Positions 42,000 to 51,548 of a stretch of 64,000 nucleotides of DNA are shown here, piece after piece. Both the position numbers and the translations under genes were made by a program. The number at the start of each line of letters is the position of its first letter. Position 1 is the first letter of the stretch. The stretch is from Aradus depressus (taxonomy: Eukaryota; Arthropoda; Insecta; Hemiptera; Aradidae): positions 36,888,045-36,952,044 of the forward strand of contig OY759221.1 in the NCBI GenBank assembly GCA_963662175.1. Reading direction: 5' to 3'. Under the pieces are notes generated by a model, which had not been told where the DNA came from, searched no databases, and was given only the letters and a program-made list of their open reading frames with translations.

Positions 42000-42145
42000 T
42001 ATTTCATAAAATATATGGGGAGTACTTTCGGTATCGCTACCATCTTCAGCCAAGACTTAATGAATACCATAATGATACATTTTCTAAGTCGTGGCTGAAG
42101 ATAGTAGCGATACCGAAAGTACCTTCATATATTTTGTGAAAGAGA
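42000..42145. mobile_element. Penelope-type termini in inverted orientation
   Basis: Arms of about 55-70 bases (left TTTCATAAAATATATGGGG, right its complement) each hold a hammerhead-like core. The Jockey fragment starts directly to the right. Confidence 0.65.
42091..42118 (+). ncRNA. hammerhead-ribozyme-like core
   Basis: GTGG, then CTGAAGA, T, AGTA-GCGA-TACC (one mismatch) and GAAA. The left-arm partner at 42026-42049 (minus) has the perfect stem GGTA-GCGA-TACC. In the related copy at 49552-49592, GTGG can pair with CCAT after the palindrome AGTACT. Confidence 0.5.
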
Positions 42146-42149
42146 AAGA

Positions 42150-42490
42150 AAGAAAAATATTTTTATTTGGACCAGTACTAAATATGTACTTTACACAAAA
42201 TGGGCAAATAAACAAGAAAATTATAATTAAAACAAAAAGTCTTGGTACCGTCTTGGTTGCAGCCTGCGAGCTACAGGCTGGCCGAGACTGTAGTGAACCG
42301 CACCAGAGCAGGCTGGCAGACCTTCATGGAAGCTTCGGGTGAGTTTCTCAATGTGGGCTGCAAAAGGAGCAACTCCCAGTTCCCGATGGATTTGGGTGTT
42401 CCTGATAAACCAGGGTGCGTTCACCGCTATCCGGAGGACTTTGTTTTGGAATGTTTGTAATCTTGTTATGTTAGTTTGGCTAGTGCAGAA
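42150..42490 (-). mobile_element. Jockey-clade LINE ORF2 C-terminus
   Basis: Minus frame YGSALAKLTNITRLQTFQNK, VLRIAVNAPWFIRNTQIHRE, LGVAPFAAHIEKLTRSFHEG. The QNK-LR---APW-RN--IHRDLG pattern is typical of Jockey elements after the RT. 5' truncated. Confidence 0.85.
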
Positions 42491-42659
42491 CCATACGATA
42501 TTTTGTGAAATAAACAATAGGTATATATTAAAAAAACAATAGGTATATATTAAAAAAACAATAATTTTTCTAATAATTTATGGTTTCCAGATTTACTTTG
42601 TGAAGCTCCATTCTAGGAATAGATAATTAAAATGCACAATTTCTTTGTCAAACTTCACT

Positions 42660-43089
42660 ATATATTCTCAAATACTCAACTAGTTTCGCCGTGTTAAGGC
42701 ATTATCAAGAGTCACTTACAAACTGACAGAATTGGTTGACAGGGTAGAGGGTACAGTTAAGGAGGGGGTTTTTTAGGTAATGACGGGGGATCCCTTGTTT
42801 TTGTTACTCTATACATTCCAATAAACAGATATTTACAAGATAATAATAAATATAAAATAAAAAGAAGAAAGAAAATGATATATATATAAAATCTAATAAA
42901 GCGAATCTAACAGTAAAGTGTTGGTATTTATATAGGTATGACTCATGGATTATATAAATGTAAAATATAACTTAAAGTGAATAAAAACAAATACATAGAA
43001 TTTAAAGGCAAATTAAAACATCAAATGAAAATTATAGTATTCTCTGAATGTCAGTTGGCAAAACATTTCCACAATCATCAGACTCTTAG
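42660..43089 (-). mobile_element. Penelope-like element 2, 3' terminal region
   Basis: Follows the nuclease stop codon. At 42683-42709 a hammerhead-like core reads CTTGATAA, T, GCC...GGC, GAAA and then the palindrome ACTAGT. The distance from the stop is about 380 bases, close to that in element 1. Confidence 0.6.
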
Positions 43090-43877
43090 CTACTTGATAT
43101 TTAAATTAAGAAGGGGGGAATGGTTCAGTTCTATTTGTTCATTTAGCATTATAATATCGTTATTTTTGTTCAGTTTATTTATTTCTACCGCTTCCAGTAA
43201 ATTCAAAAGTGGACCTTTTTGGCAGATATGTATTATATTTGGTTTGTGTTGTGTGTCTATGGTATGTCCTGTTTCTGTGAGATGTTGGTGAAATGAGGAA
43301 GTGTTGGAGTTTGTATTTCTTGTGTGTTCCCTGTATCTAATCTTAAAGGATCTCCCTGTCTGTCCCGCGTATTTGGCATTACATTCTGGGCATTCCAATT
43401 GATACACTCCACATTTATCCATTAAATCTATTTTTTCTTTTGAATTAAATAATATTCTACCCAGATTGGGGTTGGATTTGAAGGCTGGATTCAAGTTATG
43501 CTTACTTAATTTCTTTTTTATTATTTGGGATAATCTACCAGTGTAAGGGATAGAGTAATAATTACATTTTTCTGTTTGTGGTTTAGGGTAGATATTATGA
43601 TAAGTTATCTGTTTTAATTTACTAGATATTAGTTTGTCTATTATACTGGTATTAAAGTTATTGCCTGCTGCAATTTGCTTTAATTTGGCTATTTCTTGTT
43701 TTTTGTTTGTGTTCGTTAGAGGCAATGAGAAGCATCTATGTATCATGGACTTGAAGTATGCATATTTGTGAGATTCCGGGGCGTAAGAGTCATTGGGGAT
43801 TATGGCGTCCGTGTAAGTGTCTTTTCTGTATATGTTAAATAGGAAGGAATTGTCTTGTCTTGTTATTGTTAGGTCTT
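43090..43877 (-). pseudogene. Penelope-like element 2: RT thumb and GIY-YIG endonuclease
   Basis: Penelope-like elements encode an RT fused to a GIY-YIG nuclease. One minus frame runs from about 43877 (FLFNIYRKDTYTDAIIPNDS, HKYAYFKSMIHRCFSLPL) through a basic helical linker to KCGVYQLECPECNAKYAGQT and GRSFKIRYREHTRNT, then GH-ID and the end HSPLLNLNIK. The nuclease has GVY and YAG with the Arg of GRSFKIRYREH; CPEC is the usual paired Cys. The RT palm is missing (5' truncation at a modular repeat). Distinct in sequence from the element at 51.1-54.0 kb. Confidence 0.9.
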
Positions 43878-44510
43878 CCCCCCCTTCCCTTCAACCGATT
43901 TCGCGGAAAATTAATATATGCCGTCCTTATGGGGTTTTGAATTTAAATATAATAATTTATGTCAATACATTCATTACTGCGGTAGTTATTAGGATTTTTG
44001 AGTTGAGGTCACCCTCACTCTTCGGCTAATTCCTCTGAAAAATAATAGGTGTCATTCTTATAGGGCTTTGATTTTACACATATTTACAAATGAAATTTTG
44101 TGTCAATGGGTTCATTAAAAGTTTTTGTGTTCAGCCTCCTCCCTTCCCTTTGGCTGAAATTCAATAGGTGTCGTCATTAGAGGGTTCTGGACGTACAAGT
44201 GAAATTTAATGTCGATATATTTTTTTTAATCGGGAGTTATCGAGTTCATAGTAAGTTTTTTATTTTTTTTTTATTTTTTATTTTTTATTTTTTTATTTTT
44301 TATTTTTATTTTTATTTTTATTTTTATTTTTATTTTTTATTTTTTTATTTTTTATTTTTTTATTTTTTATTTTTATTTTTATTTTTATTTTTATTTTTAT
44401 TTTTATTTTTATTTTTATTTTTTTATTTTTGGAATCAGGAGGTCGGAAAACATGAAATTCACAAAATTCTGAGCGATTTCATAACTTCCCCTATAACACA
44501 GTTGGGGAGG
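43872..44510 (+). repeat. modular repeat with three modules
   Basis: Modules near 43885, 44020 and 44150 (CGATTTCGCGGAAAATTAAT, TTCATTACTGCGGTAGTTAT), then the 3' module split by an AT-rich microsatellite, and a terminal hairpin near 44485-44510. Confidence 0.75.
44253..44430 (+). repeat. (TTTTTA)n microsatellite
   Basis: Runs of ATTTTT/ATTTTTT inside the modular repeat. The long Phe-rich frame over it is an artefact. Confidence 0.95.
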
Positions 44511-44532
44511 TAAAACATTCTTTATTCAATAT

Positions 44533-44604
<72 letters not shown>
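44533..44604. repeat. (TA)n microsatellite, palindromic ends
   Basis: About 35 TA units bounded by ATTGATAT and ATATCAAT, so the whole block is self-complementary. Confidence 0.95.
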
Positions 44605-45089
44605 ATATATTATAATCTCGGTTGGATGAGTGAGTATACGAATACACATTTAGTATTATTTCCCTTCCTGTTGAGTGGAGCCTTTTTATAACTATTTTAT
44701 CTATGAGGCACTATTTTTTAGTAACTAGACGAATAGCTTTTTTTTCTTAGTCTTCCTAGTTGGAGCTCCTGTCAGCTACTAAATATAAAGAGGGCGGAAG
44801 AGCCAGCTAGAGAGTGCCTCCATGTTGTTTTGAGATGTTCCCTTTTTTATAGTACACAGCTAGCCACTTAGGACTTAGCTTCCCACCAATCAGTGGACAA
44901 TCATCCTTCTTAGTTATACCCCCACTACTATGAATATACTTAAAATCCGATTATCCGAGGATGGGTTATCCGAATTAAAATATAAAAATGTTTTTTCTGT
45001 ATGTGTCGCTTTCCGAGGAGATGTAAGAAGCTTGTCGGAAAACAAGAAATTACGTTGAAAACTCAGCATTGATTTTCTGGACGATTAAA

Positions 45090-45345
45090 TAACCTCTCCT
45101 TGGTATAAAAAGTAAAAAAAAAAAAACATTAAGGCGTAGTCAAGGTCCACGCCGTAGATTTTCCATGAAAATCTCGGGATAAAATCATTTTTCATTTTCT
45201 TTTCGATGCTGCCGTAGCTCTTGCATTTGCTCGGCACTAGACTTTTTAGGTTTTTAAAATTCCTTTTGATGCGAGCTTTCCTCTGATTGGCGTTTTCTAT
45301 AATTCCGCGCATATTTACGATTCATATGAGACATCTTTAATTTTT
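45090..45345 (-). pseudogene. basic N-terminal reading frame of unknown element
   Basis: Minus strand from ATG near 45340: MSHMNRKYARNYRKRQSEES and then, after a frame change, KPKKSSAEQMQELRQHRKEN. Such SAE-x-RE-x-R-R basic stretches occur at the start of some transposon proteins. Family not recognised. Confidence 0.25.
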
Positions 45346-45349
45346 TTGC

Positions 45350-45800
45350 TATTTTCAATTTAATACAGATTTTTACATATATTTCGGCGAATATTTTTAT
45401 TGTTTCACTTTGAGTCCTAGTAGTGCTTCTCAAGCTCTTTACAATGACACCCGAATCAACGTCCTATCTAAACGCATTATCACTAATTTCCAATTTTACA
45501 CAACGCTAATTCGCAACAATCATCCGCCGGCGCCCACACTAGCCCGATAACGTCACAGGCAAAACAAACACTGCACAACAAACACGTACAGACATGCTCT
45601 ATCCATTGTGACCTCAACCGTTGTTATCGCATTATTAGTCTCGTAGTTATATTATCGATTGAAATCTGACAGTATTTTGTAACACAAGAACGTTTGACCG
45701 GCTATCACTGTGCTTAACGAGCGAATAGACGTTTTCACGTCAAAAAAAATTGTATCGTGTATCTTCCTAATATTTCAAGTGTAGGAAAATATAAATTTTA
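45350..45800. other. non-repetitive gene-free stretch
   Basis: 45480-45700 is less AT-rich with a CRE-like AACGTCA; no frame. Confidence 0.35.
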
Positions 45801-45817
45801 GTTTTTAATTCTATACT

Positions 45818-45875
45818 TTGTATATTTGAAGAGTTTTTGCTAATTATAATTAGCAAAAACTCTTCAAATATACAA
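45818..45875. repeat. 58-bp perfect palindrome
   Basis: Reads identically on both strands from TTGTATATTTGAAGAG to CTCTTCAAATATACAA with no spacer; cruciform-capable. Confidence 0.95.
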
Positions 45876-45894
45876 TGTATTGTACTAATGATAA

Positions 45895-46090
45895 TTATCA
45901 ATAGTTGACTTACATAGCGACTTCTGAATCCTATTTCTAAACTTACTTTGTGTCGATACATTCATTACATCAGCAGTTATTGGGGTTTTTGAGTTGAGCC
46001 TCCCCCCTAATCCATCCTTTCCTTTAAGACGATTCAGCTGAAAATACATTGGTGTCGTCCTTAGGGGATTCTCGATACTTAATACTTACT
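45895..46090 (+). repeat. modular repeat, 5' module
   Basis: ATCAATAGTTGACTTACATA, TTCATTACATCAGCAGTTAT, GATTCAGCTGAAAATAC. Confidence 0.7.
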
Positions 46091-46296
46091 ACTTACTAGA
46101 AACGTATCTTGTATTAATTTTTTTTTATATACTCATATATTTTTAAGTATTTATTTGTTTAGTTTTTATTAATTTCATTTTACTTTTTTAAATAGTTTTG
46201 TTATTACTAGTAATCATAGATGTGTTGGACTCAAGTAGTTATAAATCTAATTTATGAGCTATCTTAATGTATAAATTCATTTGACATATCCTATTA

Positions 46297-46982
46297 CAGT
46301 AGAACCTCTATAAGTCGAACATCAAGGGAAACGCCAAAAAATTCGAGTTATAGAGTTTTCGACTTATGGAGGATTTCGACTCAGGCGGATTTCTATTCGA
46401 CTTGTAGAGGTTGAGATTCATTCTAACTAATTTTGAGTTAGAGAGGTGAAATAAATAAAAATTCAAGTTACAGAGGTAACAAACATATTTATATTTATTA
46501 TAAATCAACATTATTTCAAAACATCCTTAAAATAAAAAATACGTAGTATATGTAGGTAGGTATTAAAAAAAGTCAGTAATTTTTTTTGCTTTAGATAATT
46601 GGTAATCCTATTTATTGTATACTCCTAAATTGTTTTCTAAGAAACAATGGTGTACACTGTACATTGTCGGCAAATTCTTAAAGTCGGTAACTTATTTTTT
46701 TTTCGAGCTATAGAGGTAATAAGTTTCAAATAATCGAGTTGTAAAGGTTGTAAAATAAAACATTGCTATGTTCGAGATATAGAGGTCCAATTTATTTTTT
46801 CGAGTTATAAAGGGAAAATATGTACCAAAATGGCTTGTAGGGACTCACTGATTATTTCGACTAATAGAGGGTTGAGATTTCGAGTAATGGAGGTTTTGGG
46901 GCTTGAAGGGAAAGGAACAAAACTTTTTTTTCGAGTTTTGGAGGTTTTCGACTTATCGAGGTTCGACTTAGAGGTTCTACTG
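46297..46982. mobile_element. Tigger-type MITE (686 bp)
   Basis: CAGTAGAACCTCTATAAGTC at the left; its inverted form GACTTAGAGGTTCTACTG at the right; TA on both flanks (46295-46296, 46983-46984). The inside repeats TTCGAGTTATAGAGG-like motifs many times. A second copy begins at 11953. Confidence 0.88.
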
Positions 46983-47189
46983 TACCATGTATTGGTTTAA
47001 CGGAAATAAATTTATTATTATTATATAAAATTTCATGTTACTCATTTCTATCGGGAGTTTATGGTGTTCACAGACGGACAGACATACAGAAAATTTGTTT
47101 CACATTTTTGGAAGTATTATGTAAACTAGATGTTGAGTTTTGATAATTTTTTTATTTAGAAGTTAAGTGTTGACAATTTCAGACAGATT

Positions 47190-47342
47190 GATCACAAGAC
47201 AAGGAGGGAGTGAGGGGGGCTACCATTATGAGGAGGAACAATTTAAATTCAATCAGTGGCAGAATAAAAGAAGGGTGCAGATGTAGGGTCTCGTGGGGGT
47301 TATCCAGACAGAGCCACCATCGTCCATCAACCTCCTGGACCC
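47190..47342 (-). CDS. possible exon of unknown minus-strand gene
   Basis: After CCAACCTGGTGCTCCCTCTGCAG the frame reads TAQRVQEVDGRWWLCLDNPH then ETLHLHPSFILPL and stays open to a stop at 47179. The residues look protein-like and the region is not a known repeat, but there is no family match or partner exon. Confidence 0.22.
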
Positions 47343-47499
47343 TCTGGGCTGTCTGCAGAGGGAGCACCAGGTTGGAAAAATAACAGACAAGTGTTCATTT
47401 CATTGATCACATTGAAGAAGGGTTCCATTGGCAAACAGAACCAAGCCAGGACAATTCGACGTTAAAACGTTTGGATTATTTTTGTATATGCATAGTTAG

Positions 47500-47712
47500 T
47501 CAATAGCTCAGTGGTGTTTGCTTACTGAGCTCAAGATCGCTGGTTCGAAACCCGGGCAAGGCCCTTTGGATTTTTATCTGAGCACTCCGTCCTTTGGATG
47601 GGACGTACCAAGCCTGTACCATGTCAGGTACTCGTAAGACCCCTATCCTAGCGTCGAAAGAGCGCTCTGGTAGTATATATGACCTCGTAGTTAAAGCCCG
47701 GGCATGAGTCAA
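47500..47712 (+). repeat. tRNA-SINE, compact copy with internal deletions
   Basis: CAATAGCTCAGTGGTGTTTG, GGTTCGAAACCCGGGC, TCCTTTGGATGGGACGT, to GCATGAGTC plus A run. Confidence 0.88.
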
Positions 47713-47814
47713 AAAAAAAAGTTAGTTTATCCAGTAAGGAACCGGTTTGGGTATGCAGGGGCTGCCCATTATTAGAGCTGTACTCTTAAACTAATACCGA
47801 GGTATCCAGTCTAA

Positions 47815-47890
47815 CAATATATTTTATTTTATTTTATTTTACACCACCACTAATTTGGGCAAGTATCTGCTATCATCAGGTAGTGTATCT
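47815..47890 (-). repeat. Penelope-type terminus fragment
   Basis: (ATTTT)n next to a minus core CTGATGA, T, then a decayed stem with CAAA in place of GAAA. Confidence 0.4.
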
Positions 47891-48264
47891 AAACATACAT
47901 AAACGAGAAAAGTTAAAATTAAAATAGATCACTAGAATTTACGAATTGGTGCGGTTCAATTCAACAATTTGCAATAAATAAGTTATGTATGATAAAAAGT
48001 GATATAATGTATCTGGTATCATCAACTAAAAATAGATGGAAAAAATCAGAATTTAAAATATTACACGTAAAATTACCTAAAAGTAGAGAAAGGATAAAAG
48101 ACAACTTCTATTTTGATAATAATACTGAACATGTATCTCTTTTTATCTTGCATAACTTATTTATTGTAAATTGTTGATTTGAACTGTAATAGTGCGCATA
48201 TTCTAATGAACTGTTTGTATATACTTTAAATATTATATAATAATATACATATAAAATAAAGGAG

Positions 48265-48555
48265 GGCGTCGGTAGCTTAGAGCGCTCGAAACCCGGCCGA
48301 GACCCTTAGTTTATTTTATCTGGGAGGTAAAATAAACTAAAGCACGCCGTCCTTCGGATGGGACGTTAATCGATGTCCCGAGCCTGTACGATGTCAGGTA
48401 CTTTTTAAAAACCCCTACCCTGAGTGAAAAAAAATTTAGGATAGGCAAAATTCAGTACTCCCATAGTAGAGTCGGGCTCATGTTCACCAGAGTGACGAAA
48501 GAGCTCTCAGGAAGTAGGCGATATGATCTTGTAGTTAAAGCCCGGGCATGAGTCA
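48265..48555 (+). repeat. tRNA-SINE, head deleted
   Basis: GGCGTCGGTAGCTTAGAGCG fused to TCGAAACCCGGCC, full core and 3' domain. Confidence 0.9.
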
Positions 48556-48566
48556 TAATAACTGAA

Positions 48567-48740
48567 TAAAGAACCTTGAGCACTCCGTTCTTCAGATGGG
48601 TCGTTAAGAGATGGTCCCGAGCCTGTGGGATATCGATTACTTGTTAAAGATCCTCCATCTTAGGTAACTATACGTGGCTCTGCTAAACTTGGGACTCCTA
48701 CATCAGCATCGAGCTCATGGCCACATCTTTAGCAAGACTT
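48567..48740 (+). repeat. tRNA-SINE, second diverged copy in tandem
   Basis: GAGCACTCCGTTCTTCAGATG to GGACTCCTACATCAGCATCGAGCTCATGG. Confidence 0.75.
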
Positions 48741-48759
48741 GTCTGTTTAACTGGTACAG

Positions 48760-49230
48760 ACGTTTCAGAAGTGTCAATGATTGACTGTTCATTTTGTCTT
48801 CTATCTCCTTTTCTTTTTACCCAGACCTGTCCCATGGAAGAGTTGAAGGAGTCATTCCTGTAATTGGGTGTTTAAATGTTGACTTTTCCGTGTAAAACAG
48901 CCCCTGTCGGTCCTTTTACAGTAGGACCCTGCTGTCATCATGCTGTATATCACAGAAGGAGGTCAGGTAGCAGTGGGAGCCTGCGGGGTCAGGTAGCAGT
49001 CCTGCTAACTGCAGTATAATGGGAACATCTCAACATTATGTCTGTCACTCACTAACTCCTACTTTTTGTATACACACTCCGCTCATCAGTCATAATATTT
49101 GGCAACATTCAAACTCAGCTCTACAAAACCGAGTTTTTATCAGCGGTTGATTAGTAATTATGAAAATTTACACAAATAATATCTTTTATTTTCTGGTATT
49201 AAAAAAATAGAATTACTAGTTCCTTATTAC
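48760..49230. other. non-repetitive gene-free block
   Basis: Less AT-rich at 48810-49060; contains the direct repeat GGTCAGGTAGCAGT (two copies near 48961 and 48989). No exon recognised. Confidence 0.35.
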
Positions 49231-49234
49231 CTAA

Positions 49235-49400
49235 TGGGACTCTGGATACAGATTTCGTGTCGATAAATTCATTATATCGATAGTAACTTACTGGGGTTAT
49301 TGAGTTGAGCCTCTCTCTCACTTCCCTCTCCCCTTTGGTCGATTTGTCTGAAAATCATAAGCAATCGTCCTTAAGGGTTCTAATATAATGCTGAATTTGT
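49235..49400 (+). repeat. modular repeat fragment
   Basis: TTTCGTGTCGATAAATTCAT, GGTCGATTTGTCTGAAAATC. Confidence 0.65.
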
Positions 49401-49429
49401 TTCTTAGCAGGGGCATAGTGATAAATAAA

Positions 49430-49720
49430 TTTTTAATTTATACTTAACAATTTCGCAGAGATATTGTGAAACACATAATATAATCAAAATATAAAGAAAA
49501 ACTAATTTTTTTTTTCCAAAAATATTATCTGTTTCAACAAGATAAATAAAATATATGGGAGTACTTTCGGTATTGCTACCATCTTAGCCACGAAGTTTAC
49601 AATCCAAACTGTCCCCTTCTTCAGGCCCTGCTGGGTTTTTCCCTGTCCCTGATGTACATTTCTTAAAAATATGGAAAACTTTAAAATAAAATTTTGTCTC
49701 AAATTGAAATCTTAATAATA
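49430..49720 (-). repeat. Penelope-type terminus with hammerhead-like core
   Basis: Minus 49592-49552: GTGG, CTAAGA (one core G lost), T, GGTA-GCAA-TACC, GAAA, palindrome AGTACT, C, then CCAT complementary to GTGG. All helices except the damaged CTGANGA box fit a hammerhead. Confidence 0.55.
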
Positions 49721-50339
49721 CCAGACATTTTTTGAAATAATAGGTTCTAAATTAAAATACAAATATATATGTATACACAAAATAAATCAAAGATGACAAT
49801 AATAAATATATGAATAAAATTAAAAATACAGTTTTGTGAGAAAACAGGTAGTTAGCTATACAGAGACTGGAGGATTATATTATTGGTGATAAAAGGGATG
49901 AATATTTGAGATTAGTCTCATCGTGCAATTTATTTTTTGTGGTGATTTTCGTTTTCGATCGTTTTTCTTTATATTTCAATTTCTAATTGACTATAAAATA
50001 GAGTTCTCTCCGGTTTCCTATCTCGGACAGGGATCGGTAAGCCCCTTGGCTCTTGAAGAAACTGTAAAATTACTTTTTGTATGAAAAAAAAAAAAATATA
50101 GGGTATGCAGTCTTGCCAAGTAAAATGGCTGGATATAATCTGATATGATTTATGAAATTGTCTTATTTTTTTTAAAGGAATTGAATTATGGCTATGTTCC
50201 AGGTGACTTTCGGGAAGACCAGATCTGTTTCGGAAAGGAAAAACGCATTTTTTTTTCGCCAAACACCTTCAATTCGTTTGCAGCAAAACTATTTTTTTTA
50301 CTTCTGTGTTGTGTAAGAAGATTCTGAATTCATAAATAA

Positions 50340-50440
50340 TATATTTATCATAGCATCAATTCACCCATTTATTTTTTTGCTTTTTACAAAACAGCAATTA
50401 CAAACGTTTCGGGTAGCACTCCCATCATCAGTATCTATAA
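50340..50440 (-). repeat. Penelope-type terminus with hammerhead-like core
   Basis: Minus 50431-50407: CTGATGA, T, GGG...CCC, GAAA then ACGT. Related sequence at 58618-58710. Confidence 0.5.
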
Positions 50441-50567
50441 TTTATTTTTCTTTATTTACTCTATTATTTTACATTTCTTCTAACTACAAAAAATGTACTG
50501 CACTAAGATAAAATAATTTCACTATAACACAAATAATTCACTTCTAAACAATTACAGTCAACTTTAA

Positions 50568-51021
50568 AATGATTAGTTTAACTTTAACTTTGCAAGCCAT
50601 TCAGCAAGTTACATTCTTTAACTCCTTCCAATCCTTTGTAAAGAAGTACATTTTATCCACTGTGATAGAGATTGCAAGACATTTTTCGCTTCCTTCGGAC
50701 ATAAAAATTCTTGTTTCTTTTGCCAAATTCTAATAATTAGCGGTTCTTTGTTTTCCTGGCAGTATTTTCTGAATAGCTGTCAAACACGTCCGAACAGTGA
50801 TTCAGAAAATATTGTCAAGAAAACAAAAAAAAACGCTAATTATTAGAGTTTGGCAAAAGAAACATGAATTTTAGTGTCCGAAAGAAGCGGAAGATTTCGT
50901 GCAATCTATAGATGATATATCACAGTGGAAAAAGTGTACTTCTTACAGAAGATTGAAAACAAAGTTGTACCTTGAGGCTTGCAAAGTTAAAGTTAAAAGT
51001 AATCATTTTAATGTGCAAACT
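50568..51021. repeat. long inverted repeat, about 207-base arms
   Basis: 50568-50774 and 50799-51021 are imperfect reverse complements around a 24-base spacer. Arms include CTAATAATTAGCG and TGGCAAAAGAAAC. It lies against the left end of Penelope-like element 1. Confidence 0.85.
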
Positions 51022-51176
51022 ATCCATTTTGAAGTACAAACTGTCTATTTTAAAGTTGACTGTAATTATTTTGAAGTGAATTATGTTTTGAATAGTTATC
51101 GTGACAAAGTTGAAATAAATAAATAAAACAAACTTATTTTTTTGAAATATTGTCTATTCCACTAAAGATATATATA

Positions 51177-51226
51177 CATATATAACTACCGGTTTCGGCT
51201 TTATACCATCGTCAGGTCTAGTTATG
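51177..51226 (-). ncRNA. hammerhead-ribozyme-like motif of Penelope-like element 1
   Basis: Minus strand: CTGACGA at 51215-51209, one T, a stem GGT/GCC, GAAA, the palindrome ACCGGT as stem III, then A (predicted cleavage after 51187). Stem I can form from GTT after the site with GAC before the core, plus TATG with CATA beyond an internal loop. It lies about 330 bases after the nuclease stop. Confidence 0.55.
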
Positions 51227-51548
51227 AACTAAGTCAGTTTGCAGAGAGCGACTCTTCAAATACATCTCAGGTCAAAGGGTGCTATTAAAACTTGGGAGTC
51301 CCCCGGCTGTACCGTTAGCTAACTCATGAAATATTTCTTAACAAAACCTAGTTCTAAATTTACATAAAACAATGTCACTAGACTAATACGTGGAAAAATA
51401 ACAAATAAATAAGTACAAATACAAGTAAATAATAAAAAATAGAAATAAAATTAATTATAATGTTAAGATTTAGATAACTTGAAACATATATGTGGAACCA
51501 AATATTAATAACAGATAATACAAACATATATGTGGAAACAGAACTGGT

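Noticed and set aside
44199..44513. 104-codon frame made of Phe, Tyr and Leu
   Set aside because: It is the translation of a (TTTTTA)n microsatellite inside a modular repeat.
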